Assembly: GCA_963920635.1 (NCBI GenBank)
Contig: OY987301.1
Span: 16,348,501-16,412,500 of the forward strand
Length of the DNA stretch: 64,000 nucleotides
Source: Pseudeuparius sepicola
Taxonomy: Eukaryota > Arthropoda > Insecta > Coleoptera > Anthribidae
Direction: 5' to 3'
Under the pieces are notes generated by a model that made no database searches, was not told the origin of the DNA, and was given only the letters and a program-made list of their open reading frames with translations. Below are positions 28,301 to 36,337 of this stretch, piece by piece; the stretch's first letter is position 1; the number at the start of each line of letters is the position of its first letter. The position numbers and the translations under genes are program-made.

Positions 28301-30088
28301 CCGACAAAATATTACGCAAAATGTCATTTTTACATCATTCGGATACTTGCGCAAACGTAATTTGTTTAATTTATCAATATCAACTTTATATACCCTACTT
28401 ACTAATAAATGCAGCTTAAAATTCGCAGTTAATATTTATGCCGTCTTTATTACAACAAGAAAAAGTATTTTTCTAAAAAAACGCCCACACGCGTATATAT
28501 TTTTTGTATAAAAAACAATTCTGGCGTTCATTTATTACCAATATTTTGTGATGGCATTATAAAAATGCGGTTATGAATTTTGTCTAGGTTTCGTTATTTT
28601 TTACCGTAATTTCCCTGGCCTATAAGTTCCTTGTTCGTTTCTTTAAAGTGTTATTATATAATCAAAGATTGTTAAAATCAGGGACCCTTTAAAGTAAGGG
28701 CACCCAGCATTATACTTTCCAAAGTGAGGCCGTTTCTTTCCCCATTCTAATGGTCTCAATGATGCCAACTATGCCATTTTATTGGAGAATCTATGGATAT
28801 AACAGGTACTTTGATTGTTAGTAAAAATTAATATGATTTCTAAAAATTAGACTTGACAATGTTCTGTCAACAAACACAGAATATGGCAAGTGCCAGATGA
28901 ATCAAATTTATATTATATTTGAATTTGGCTTCCTGCAATTATTTCCAGGAATTTAAGTAAAGTAAGTCAGTGCTGATTTTGCTTATTTGAGAATTTGTCG
29001 CTATTGCACCTTGTTACCAGGTTCCTCAAACAATTTGTAATATGTAGGTATAATAGGTACGTACTTGAACTTTCTTCCCTTGTAGAATGTATCTACCCAA
29101 AGAACATTCACAGATTTCGGGATGGACTAATAAGATTAGGTCTTGTACTTAGTTCTAATCATGTAGTTTTTCTCGGTGCTCATTTTTGTAATTTTATTTC
29201 TCTCCCAAGGTACCTCACAAACGTAAAATAAACTTATAGTTGTAGATAAAAACTGTTTAAAGAAAGACCTGACTGAAGCTACCTGCTTAATAATTTAATA
29301 TTTAGGAAATACCATTTTTGTTTTGAACTACTTACTTATACGTAATGCCCACGTAATGGGAATTGCAGGATTACTAAAGGTGAGACAAGAAAAATCTGGT
29401 TGCAATTATTGGGACTACTACAGGCGGCCGCATTACCTTTAACTGACTATCTGAAAGTTTGAGAACTTAAAAATTGTGAATTATGATGGGAAATATTTTG
29501 CCTCCTTTGGAATCTATGGCACTGGCATGTCACATAAAACTTGATGGCAGTTGGACACTGACATATATAACATAACCTTGTACCAGCCCACTTATGTGGT
29601 CTCCTTGGAGATATACAGAAAACAAGGCTTCACTTTTCCTATGTGATAGACTGTGACATGCTGGGTCCCCTTATTTTAAAGAGTCCCTGGTTAAAATCCA
29701 TATGGACCCCAATAATTTTAGTAACGCATAAAAAATATTACTGGCCATTTTTATTTGACTTTTCCATTTGGGTATTCGTTTCAACTATGTAACATGTGTA
29801 AATACGAAAACGCCAGCTTGTCAAAATTCGCTTCAGTTCATCTAACTTTAAATATCTCCCACTATTCCCCACTAAACGTTCCATACTTTCTATTTCAGAT
29901 ATTCTTTGAACGGACCCCCACAGCACCCGAAAGGTTACACCTCCGGAGGATCTACAATGAACTCGACGCGATCCGTGTCCTCGCACAGCGACCACTACGC
30001 CATCGTGCACTCGAGACCTGGCAGCAGGGGGTACAACAAGCACAGGGGCCCCCCTTCGCACATAGGCAGCCACTACAGTGGGAAATAG
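10067..30088 (+). CDS. ZP-domain transmembrane protein, cuticlin type, 5' part missing
   Basis: Six exons (10067-10303, 17921-18120, 20483-20702, 22631-22760, 23742-23976, 29899-30088) join in phase to 403 residues ending at TAG. Residues 1-145 have ZP-N character (cysteines in TCKAGRM, SCMVHG, DYCGLL, ITCGNAG). Residues 146-260 are ZP-C (SCFAFNK, GCPVN, CDIGLCKGSCPLPSC) and end in a hydrophobic patch (VVMAATSVFVVD) typical of ZP polymerisation control. A transmembrane helix spans about 281-303, followed by a cysteine-rich juxtamembrane stretch (CSAMTCACAR) and a Ser/Gly/His/Tyr-rich cytoplasmic tail. ZP proteins of this kind polymerise in the apical extracellular matrix and shape cuticle; that role is inferred from the family. 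The signal peptide and start must lie upstream and were not found. I cannot name the exact orthologue. Confidence 0.88.
10398..12075. mobile_element. possible 1.7-kb element with short inverted ends
   Basis: GTAACAAAAAAGTAGGTCA at 10401 recurs inverted at about 12049-12067. The interior is not palindromic and has no transposase frame. Boundaries are approximate. Confidence 0.45.
12076..14117. other. ZP intron 1, no gene recognised
   Basis: About 12520-12810 is open on both strands for 77-97 residues and is less AT-rich than its flanks, but no motif is recognisable. The rest is AT-rich. Confidence 0.4.
14118..14680. repeat. dispersed repeat, copy 1
   Basis: Segments such as TTTTGGAATTAAGGGATGAT and TGATCTGTTCAACCAGTTGA recur in the same order at 49035-49620. 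The opening GCTGGACCGACACTATAT also occurs at about 6818. No frame is evident. Confidence 0.65.
14681..16789. other. ZP intron 1, no gene recognised
   Basis: AT-rich, with short chance frames only. No clear repeat structure was seen. Confidence 0.4.
16790..16995. other. GC-richer patch in ZP intron 1
   Basis: A block around CACGCCGCGCAGACCCGCAA stands out from its surroundings. ATG at 16925 opens a short frame ending near a gtaagt, but it would have to follow the ZP-N exon, which does not suit a start. Nothing certain. Confidence 0.2.
17232..17570 (-). CDS. cysteine-rich open frame antisense within ZP intron 1, unknown
   Basis: The longest open frame here reads on the minus strand to a TGA at 17232. 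From the first ATG (about 17570) it encodes some 112 residues with about 11 cysteines (WICERGNRAYYCENPF, CNLGPRSC, CGICLWSWCLDS, YQCERRFHNPRC). Codon choice looks coding-like and the start MQMLISKVAECFFVAT could be a weak signal peptide. A second frame across 17189-17422 is also open, which argues for caution. I do not recognise the family. It could be a nested gene for a small secreted protein, an exon of a larger gene, or a transposon remnant. Confidence 0.3.
   Translation of the reverse strand: MQMLISKVAECFFVATWICERGNRAYYCENPFYDYGEMEMLTRMMSQKLYGCNLGPRSCAQIDVCGICLWSWCLDSETNQNNNKMSNVHYQCERRFHNPRCRESLKLETPRQ
17921..18120 (+). CDS. ZP protein exon B: ZP-N to ZP-C linker
   Basis: Acceptor ccactttcag and donor ttgag|gtatga bound 66 codons plus two bases. 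It encodes the fourth ZP-N cysteine (ITCGNAGF) and a predicted N-glycosylation site (NET). The donor lacks G at +5 of the consensus but is the only one that keeps the phase with exon C. Confidence 0.85.
18726..19293. mobile_element. palindromic TA-flanked element, 0.57 kb
   Basis: GACCGTCAGATAG and its complement sit just inside TA dinucleotides (18724-18725, 19294-19295). The arms are about 160 bases each, with shared blocks such as GGTGCCCCATTT. Confidence 0.75.
19426..20328. mobile_element. palindromic TA-flanked element, 0.9 kb
   Basis: The ends read GTGTGTCCCCAGATG and complement between TA dinucleotides. Arms of about 450 bases are complementary almost to the centre (about 19880). A partial relative of the left arm lies at about 41090-41240. 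Confidence 0.85.
20483..20702 (+). CDS. ZP protein exon C: first part of ZP-C
   Basis: Acceptor aactttccag and donor caa|gtaagt. One base completes an arginine with exon B, then 73 codons follow. Carries VKSCFAFNK and the DDRGCPVN motif typical of ZP-C. A palindromic repeat begins only about 50 bases past the donor. Confidence 0.88.
20751..21966. mobile_element. palindromic TA-flanked element, 1.2 kb, next to ZP exon C
   Basis: GGGTGTCTCATTTTGATCTG at 20752 pairs with its complement ending at 21965. The left arm has an extra insert of about 40 bases near 20795. The element starts 48 bases past the exon C donor. Confidence 0.85.
22631..22760 (+). CDS. ZP protein exon D: cysteine cluster and hydrophobic patch
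   Basis: Acceptor ttattcttag and donor ccaa|gtaagt; 43 codons plus one base. Contains four cysteines in 15 residues (CDIGLCKGSCPLPSC) and the external hydrophobic patch before the membrane anchor. No obvious dibasic furin site is visible, only PARALK. Confidence 0.85.
23246..23445. repeat. degenerate array of about 20-base units
   Basis: Repeated variants of a GAAATTGAAATGACGCTCTCT unit, at least eight, differ by several bases each. They lie in ZP intron 4, directly before a CAGGGTGACCC transposon end at 23455. Confidence 0.7.
23742..23976 (+). CDS. ZP protein exon E: membrane helix and proximal tail
   Basis: Acceptor tctgtccag and donor tcgag|gtgagc. Encodes a short luminal stretch, a 23-residue membrane helix, a CSAMTCACAR cluster that could be palmitoylated, and an acidic stretch followed by YRSWHGSQYGSR. 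From this donor the transcript may go to 29899 or to the alternative exon at 25674. Confidence 0.88.
24271..24544. repeat. tandem duplication of a 137-base unit
   Basis: Two adjacent copies (24271-24407, 24408-24544) are nearly identical. They lie in ZP intron 5, ahead of the possible alternative last exon. Confidence 0.9.
25674..25707 (+). CDS. possible alternative last exon of the ZP protein
   Basis: A good acceptor (tttccttttacag) is followed by a frame that matches the phase of exon E and encodes SLVSGKSGAYK before TAA. Splicing to it would replace the 63-residue tail with 12 residues, giving a 351-residue partial product. An aataaa hexamer lies at 25815-25820. This rests only on splice signal and phase. 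Confidence 0.45.
26600..27230. repeat. loosely palindromic repeat in ZP intron 5
   Basis: Blocks such as ATAAGAAAATGTT and its complement, and GATAAAAATGAAAGTA against TACTTTCATTTTTGT, face each other around about 26850. The right end resembles the 9213-9871 element. Confidence 0.5.
27385..28620. mobile_element. 1.24-kb element with GGCCAGGGAAA ends and internal repeats
   Basis: GGCCAGGGAAA at 27385 and its complement ending at 28620 are flanked by TA. The interior repeats AATATTAACTG followed by AAATTAAACATTT many times, including three tandem units at about 27709-28075. Inverted versions at about 28270-28440 make the whole loosely palindromic. Confidence 0.8.
27709..28075. repeat. three tandem units of about 110-130 bases
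   Basis: Each unit runs from GCAAAAATATTAACTG through AAATTAAACATTTAT to AGGTCAACTGTCA. Units 2 and 3 are the most alike. Confidence 0.75.
28679..29689. mobile_element. hAT-type non-autonomous element, copy 1
   Basis: The terminal inverted repeats read CAGGGACCCTTTAAAGTAAG and complement. A perfect 8-base target duplication, GTTAAAAT (28671-28678 and 29690-29697), brackets it. Eight-base duplications and CAGGG ends are typical of hAT elements. No transposase frame. It lies in the last ZP intron. Confidence 0.92.
29899..30088 (+). CDS. ZP protein exon F: distal cytoplasmic tail and stop
   Basis: Acceptor ctatttcag; the first base completes an arginine with exon E, then 62 residues to TAG. 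The tail is rich in Ser, Gly, His, Tyr and Pro (YTSGGSTMNSTRSVSSHSDH). No enzyme motif is visible. Confidence 0.87.
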
Positions 30089-30608
30089 GCTCTATAATCT
30101 AAGATAGAACGAAGGGTTTTCAAGTCGAAACGTACCAACAATTTTATTTGCTTTGGAAATTCTTGGGTGTCCGTGGGAAAATTTTGCTAGGAGATCTAGT
30201 CAGCGGGATTACACCATGATTTCATTGATTTCTGAAATTTTGGACACGAGTTTCAAAACAAGGTCTTCCATTTTTCATGTGCGAAGAACTAATTCCTATA
30301 TAAATAGGACTAGTTCGTAGAAACATAGTTATTTTTTTCAACCAGCAAATTTATATATAAAACGGTTTATGTAAATATGTTTTAGAAAATAATACTTTAC
30401 TTATTTCCATCCACTTTGTTTCGCTTCGTTGTCTCAATTGCGTTATTTATTTATGTAAATATTTTGTCGGTTTGACAACTATTATTCTCTGTAATTGATG
30501 TAGGTAACTCTCAGTGTTATTAAGTCTACAAAATTCTTATAAAATTAAAAATATCAAATAATAAGTAAAAATAATGAAATTAAATATATTATGTAAAGAG
30601 AACTGAAC

Positions 30609-30614
30609 AATAAA
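30609..30614 (+). promoter_or_regulatory. likely poly(A) signal of the ZP gene
   Basis: An aataaa hexamer 520 bases past the stop, followed by a T-rich stretch. It is about 60 bases from the opposing poly(A) signal of the AA15 gene. AT-rich DNA makes chance hexamers common. Confidence 0.5.
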
Positions 30615-30675
30615 AATATTGTAAATAGTTTATAGTCGTTTTTATGACAACAAAAACCACGATATAAAAAAATTA

Positions 30676-30681
30676 TTTATT
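30676..30681 (-). promoter_or_regulatory. likely poly(A) signal of the AA15 gene
   Basis: The forward tttatt is aataaa on the minus strand, about 42 bases past the AA15 stop. It would give a very short 3' UTR. Confidence 0.45.
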
Positions 30682-30722
30682 GTTTTAAAAAACCTTACAA
30701 ATATACCATACAAATAATTATT

Positions 30723-30897
30723 TTATATTTGATTATTCATTAAAAGATCCGTTTCTTCTGGCACAACAGGGTCTTCATAGCAGGCACATTTTGCTGCATC
30801 GCATGATCCCTTTGCAGGATATGTTAAGCACTGATCCATGCAGTACACGTCTGCGTCTCTCTGTCCACTATGCTCACCAATAGCTTCACAGCTCGTC
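30723..30897 (-). CDS. AA15 exon 4: second cysteine module and stop
   Basis: Acceptor gtttatcgtag, joined to exon 3 through a split proline codon. Encodes C-x15-C-x3-C-x8-C-x4-C-x-C, parallel to the exon 3 module, then an acidic tail and TAA. Confidence 0.9.
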
Positions 30898-33800
30898 CTA
30901 CGATAAACATTTCATTACTTGAAACAAAAAACATAAATAATAAAGTCTCTGATTTTGAAAATTCCTTCATAGTATCTATACTTCAATAAGAGCCAAGAGG
31001 TGGTATTCGTGCAAAGATTCTTATGTCTTAGGTAAACAAGACATAAAGTGACAGACTGAAAAGCAGCTAACTTCAGCCCATGGTTAAAAGTCCGTTAGCA
31101 ACTTCAGCTTGTTGCTTCAGGGAGTTTAGCAGGGATTATTTAAAATAAGGGGATTGAGCATTTCACAGTCTATCACATAGGAAAAGTGAAGCCTTGAGGG
31201 GAAGTTTGTTTTCTGTCGACTCAGGAGACCACAAGGGGGCTGATACAAGGTTATGTTATATGTCAGTGTCGAACTGGTATCAGGTTTTATGTTAAATGCA
31301 AATACCATAGATTCTAATGCCTGTTTTACATTGACAATTTCTTCATGAATTAATTCATGAAGTCACTTCAAGGACAAATTAATATAAAAAATCGTGTATT
31401 ACACTGTCAATTTCTTCATGAATTAATTCATGAATTTATTCATGAAGTTACTTCACGAATTAGAGCATGTTCTATTTGCCGTCAAGTTTTGCGTGAACTT
31501 CGGAGTACCAACATTGAAAATTTGAACACAAGGAAGTTTATATTTTGATACTGGTTTTTGTTTGAGGCAGTAGACGAGGAATAGAGGAGAGTACATAATT
31601 TTAAAAATAATATTGTTGACTGAAGAGATAATGCTCACCCAACGATAATATACTTAGATAAGAACTGTGTGAAATGTTACAATGTTTTATGTATGTATTC
31701 CGCTGCCAAGGCACAGCTCCCTCATTCACGAAATAATCACAAAACTCCTCTCGGGCAGCAACGCAAGCATGTCTTGCGGCGAGCATGTTTGGTAAGAAAG
31801 TCCAAATTGAAATATTATATAGTCACTTAGTAGATAAAATAACGAGTTTTGCAGCCAGAATTAAATTAAAAACTCGTTATTTTATCTATTAAGTAAAACT
31901 ACACAGCCGTAAACTAGCTATTTATTATATAGTCTTTATAAAGCTCTTCTAGGATGGAACTAGGACATTCGGGTCTTAAAAATTATGTAATGTGCAACAT
32001 GCCAATGCTATGGTTTGCACTTTTTCCACATTCCTATTAATCGTAGTCAAACAAACTCTAAATCGTTTGGTTAAAATGCCAAATGCATTTTCAATTACTC
32101 TTCTAGCCAGACTTAATCTGTAGTTAAAGATGCTTTGGCAAATAATTTTGTTATTTATTCTCTTGTGTTGGTATTTGCTAGAATCTAACATAAGGTGCCA
32201 AAAAAATTCATCAATTTCTTCATCAGTGTAAAGAACTTGTCGTGAATTAATTCATGAATTTATTCATAAACTTATTCATGAATTAATTCATGAAGAAATT
32301 GTCAATGTAAAACAGGCTTTAAGGAGGCAAAAAATTTCCCATCATAATTCACAATATTTACCTAAGTTTTCTAACTTCCAGATACTCAGATGTGGCAATT
32401 AAAGGTAATGCGGCCGCCTATAGTAGTCCCAATAAATGCAACCAGATTTTTCCTGTATCACTTTCAGTTTCAGTAATCCTACTTATAAATTAAATTAAAT
32501 TATTAAAGCAGGTAGCTTCAGTCAGGTCTGTTTTTAAAGAGTTTTTATCTACGACTACAAGTTTATTTTAAGTTTGTGAGGTACCTTGGGAGAGAGATAA
32601 AATTACAATTACAATTTTATAATGAACACCAAAACTACATGATTAGAGCTACTAGACCTAATCTTATTAGTCCATCCCGAAATCTGTGAAAGTTCTTTGG
32701 GCAGATACATTCAACAAATCAATTTCAACTATAAAATAAATTGTTTCATTTGCCAGTTACCATATTCTGCACTTGTAGACACAACAATGTCAAGTCTAAT
32801 TTTTAGAAGTCATGGAAACCATTATTAATTTTTACTAACAATCAAAGTACCTGTTATATTCATAGATTCTCCAATAAAACGGCATAATCGGCATCACTGA
32901 TACCATTAGAATGAGGAAAGAATAGGGCTCACTTTGGAAAGTGTAATGCTGGGGCTGGGTCCCCTTACTTTAAAGGGTTCCTGTGGTTTAGGTACATATA
33001 AATTACTCTTCTCGAATGAATTTACTTACGGGCACTGGCAAATGCTGGCCGGGCAATTCGGAGGATACCTCAAGCAATTCGTCTGGCACCATTCATAAAT
33101 CCCCGGAATAGTCCTGTAAAGACTGTTCGGCACACAAACTTGCTCCCTGACAACCAACGGGAACACGTTGTAAGGCGCCGTTTGGGAACTGTCTTTGTAA
33201 TAAAGGAGGTAGGGATTATCTTGGGCAAATATAGGTGGGATCGCACCACCGGCACTTGATAGGATGGCTACGTCTGCGCAGTTGCGGAAAGTTTCCGATT
33301 TTCCGCAGCCTTGGGCTTGGGTGCCGTTTTCGCAGTCCCCCCACTGGTTGCCAGTGTAGTAACTCCATTGGAGGACGCACTGGGTGCACGTCAGATACGC
33401 AGGAAGCTGCACTTGATATCTAGAACACAGCATTATAAAAAACATTAGAACGAATACGTTCTTATCCAAAAGTACAAAGAGAGAAATATCTACATATATT
33501 AAAGGAGCCATAGATAGTCAAACGCATTGTTGAAACCGTCCACAAAAAATCCCGCTACACCAACTTCAATCTATGATTTATAAATGTTCTATATTGCACA
33601 GTCTAGATGCGTTATGAAAAGACTTGTAAGTGATTTGTATTCTGTATAATGCATTGTGCTTTGTTTTAAATTTAAATTTAGATATAGTTAAGTATAGTTC
33701 AGATTCCATTTAGTTAAGTGGAATTGCCTACTTATATATTCTGTAGGTTGTAAAGACAATTGCATATGGAAGTAGAAAATAAGCGTTTACTGATGTATTT

Positions 33801-36312
33801 ATAAGACTTCTCATATTATTTTTATTATTATCATATAAGCGCATTTTTGCGAGAAAACCCTCAAAATCTTTTCAGGTTTATTTGGTGACAGTCAAGGCAA
33901 GGCATTTACATATGAATACATCATAACTTACTGTCACCTACTCCAAAGATATCTCAATTAAAAAAGAGAAAAATATTTCTAAAATTTTAGTTGAAATGTG
34001 CATACGGACAAATTGGTGAAGTCGGTGTTATTTTTTGTAATTTTTTTGTTATTTTTTTTATTTTTTAGTGGAGTGTGCGTGCATACGGGCAAATTTTTGA
34101 AGTCGGTTTTAATTTTTTTGTTAAAAGTTTTTTATTTTTTAGTGAATTATTAAGAATTATCGAAATCGGTCCAATATTAAATTTCATCCCCTATTTTCCA
34201 CCCTTACGGGTGGAATTTTTTCTTGAAATTTAAATGGGGCCACTCCTAAAGTAATCCCTTTCTAATAAAAAGAGAATCATCGAAATAGGTCCAATATGAA
34301 ATTTCATTCCCTATTTTTCCACCCTTACAGGTGGAATTTTTTCTTCAAATTTAAATGGGGCCACCTCTAAGGTACTCCCTTTTTAATAAAAAAAAGGATC
34401 ATCGAAATCGGTTCAATATGAAATTGCATCCCCTATTTGTCCACACTTAGGGGTGGAATTTTTTCTTAAAATTTAAATGGGACCATTCTGTAGGTAGGTA
34501 TACCCTTTCAAATAAAAAAGAATAATAATTGCCCAAATCGGTTTATAAATGACGGAGTTCTGAGGTAACAAACATAAAAAAATACAACCGAATTGATAAC
34601 CTCCTCCTTTTTTTAAGTCTTTTAAAAATTAACCAAGAATGGCTCAAAAATAAATGGTCAAGCATTTTTTTAAATATTCTTATTTAGGTGTAGGTACACC
34701 AACATAATAATATGTAAATAAATATTATTTTATTAACTACAGCGGTTTAAATTGATTATAAATTTTTGGACATAAAAGCTTCAATCTATATCTTTGTCTT
34801 GGCTTCAAACTGCAATTTTTAGAGTTTTGCACCACACAATTCGATATAAAAGCTTTCAGTCTATATCAAAGCTCACAAACTTTCAATTTAACTTGTCGTG
34901 AAATTGATAACTGATATTTACGACTACATTTTATAAGACGTGACATCCGTGAACAGTCTTTTTTATTAATACGTCCGTCAACGAAAAAGGATTTATTGTT
35001 TGCCCTCTTTATAAACTGAAAAATAAAATTATTATTACTGTTAGTATTATCGCGCATATTTTTTATCTTCCTTTTGTTTCACCTCTTTTGTTATTTACCT
35101 ATGCCCGAATCAGTTATATTTATTGTGTGACACATCACACATCACACATCCGTTGTACAGACACCCGAATCATAATAGTATACCTAGTTAATCTTATGCG
35201 AACATCTAGCTATGAGGTATGAGCATTTATTCATGTGTCAGTGACTCGGTTTCAATGACTCTGGACTCGGATCTCATTTAAATAAACCCATCTGAAATCA
35301 GACACTCATGTTACTTCAGAGAAAAGATTATTAAATCATAAATTACATGTCACATATCATGCCTGTCTTTTGGCGGTTTATTTTCATTCCAAAGCACGTG
35401 TCAATAAACTCTGACAAATTAATTATGTAATAAAAAATCCGCCCATAGAAATGATATTAGCCATTGTCTGATTTTGATATTGTAATAGGTGCTACAAATA
35501 CAAAAGAAACATTTGTTGAGAAACAAGGATGATGCTACTGAAAACAGTCACGTCTTCCTTGACAAAACAATTGCATGGAAACAGAAAAAATGTCGATTCA
35601 GGGGTATATTTTAGTAACGTTGGTTTTTTAGCAGTAACTTGCGAATATAACATTTTCTTTTTATTTTGCAAAGATTTATATATAATATAGCCACATCTAC
35701 CTACCTTATTATTTTGAAACTAAAAATCCTCTCTTTCTGCATTTTATATAACATAATATATTATATATTACCTGAACACCGCCTTCTTTTTTCCATCTTC
35801 GGGAATGTGATAAACGAAATCTTTTGTGTCAGCAATATACAAAGGATATCTATTAAAACATTCTTGTGTAGCTTCTTGGCCTGGATTGTTATTTGGACAC
35901 AGAAACACTTCAAATCTCCCATAGTGGTTAGCTGTCAGCTCTATCTCTATGTCCACCAACTGTCCAACGCTGTAATGCCTTGAAATTATGCCCTTGGCGT
36001 ACTGACCTCCAGCTTCGTGCGGTCTTGGCTCTGGCACTTGATATGGATCCCCACATGTGCCGCATTTGCCTCTGTTCTGTTCCCATTGAACTAAAAAGTC
36101 ACACCTAAATCTAGGGAAGAAAATTGAGAGATAGGAAGGCACTTACCCGCATACCCACCGCAAAACAACTCATTATCGTTGTAGTTTACGGGATTGGGGA
36201 AGCCAAATCTCCACATAGAATTTCTGGCAGGTGGATCCATCAACCGTCCGTGTCCATGGACGAAGTTTCCAATATGAATACATGCCAATATCAAGCTTGC
36301 TAGAGGAACCAT
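30723..36312 (-). CDS. AA15 lytic polysaccharide monooxygenase, secreted copper enzyme
   Basis: Four exons (36147-36312, 35772-36090, 33030-33419, 30723-30897) give 349 residues. Residues 1-20 are a signal peptide whose cleavage leaves His21 as residue 1 (HGRLMDPPARNSMWRFG), the family's start. His111 in LTANHYG is mature His91 and should be the second ligand of the copper histidine brace; the spacing agrees with what I recall for the firebrat enzyme TdAA15A. A CADVAI motif lies at 209-214. The N-terminal CGGY and CGTCGD cysteines are typical. AA15 enzymes oxidatively cleave chitin and, in some members, cellulose. After the catalytic domain come two similar six-cysteine modules. A perfect acceptor 23 bases upstream of the ATG implies a non-coding first exon. 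Role in cuticle turnover or digestion is inferred. Confidence 0.93.
31318..32319. mobile_element. PIF/Harbinger element nested in hAT copy 2
   Basis: Inverted ends (GCCTGTTTTACATTGACAAT and complement) continue into repeats of TTCATGAATTAATTCATGAA. TAA on both sides (31315-31317, 32320-32322) is the family's usual 3-base duplication. The matching place in hAT copy 1 (near 29500) lacks the insert and serves as an empty site. Confidence 0.88.
31690..32191 (-). pseudogene. broken PIF/Harbinger transposase
   Basis: Minus-strand fragments encode YRLSLARRVIENAFGILTKR at about 32080-32140 and, in another frame, AREEFCDYFVNEGAVPWQ near 31720. Both are conserved parts of HARBI1-like DDE nucleases. 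About 190 bases of non-coding sequence with a short palindrome (31829-31895) separate them. Only the C-terminal third remains, with a stop after LHNF. Confidence 0.8.
33030..33419 (-). CDS. AA15 exon 3: end of catalytic domain and first cysteine module
   Basis: Acceptor tgtgttctag and donor tgccc|gtaagt. Encodes CTQCVLQWSYYTGN, the CADVAI motif, and then a module with cysteines in the order C-x15-C-x3-C-x6-C-x4-C-x-C. The exon ends at the boundary between the two cysteine modules. Confidence 0.92.
33990..34130. repeat. T-rich duplication in AA15 intron 2
   Basis: GTGCATACGGACAAATT and GTGCATACGGGCAAATT, each followed by GAAGTCGG and a T-rich run, form two units of about 65 bases. Confidence 0.6.
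34159..34497. repeat. three tandem units of about 119 bases in AA15 intron 2
   Basis: Each unit begins CGAAATCGGTCCAATAT, has CCCTTACGGGTGGAATTTTT mid-unit, and ends in an AT-rich stretch. The three copies differ by a few per cent to more. Confidence 0.85.
35772..36090 (-). CDS. AA15 exon 2: core of the catalytic domain
   Basis: Acceptor gactttttag and donor ttcag|gtaata; 105 whole codons between split ones. Encodes CGTCGD and the TANHYG motif with the second copper histidine. Confidence 0.92.
36147..36312 (-). CDS. AA15 exon 1: signal peptide and N-terminal histidine
   Basis: ATG at 36312; donor gcgg|gtaagt. The signal peptide MVPLASLILACIHIGNFVHG precedes the mature histidine. The exon itself begins at about 36335 after a strong acceptor (ttttctcttttag), so 23 bases of 5' UTR are included. 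An upstream in-frame ATG would need the intron to be retained. Confidence 0.92.
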
Positions 36313-36337
36313 TTCGGTGTAGTTTTGGCTTACATCT

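Larger units (their letters stand above)
31130..32983. mobile_element. hAT-type non-autonomous element, copy 2, inverted and interrupted
   Basis: Same family as 28679-29689 in the opposite orientation, in AA15 intron 3. Flanks GAGTTTAG and TGGTTTAG match at six of eight positions, consistent with an older target duplication. A Harbinger-type element sits inside it at 31318-32319. Confidence 0.88.
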
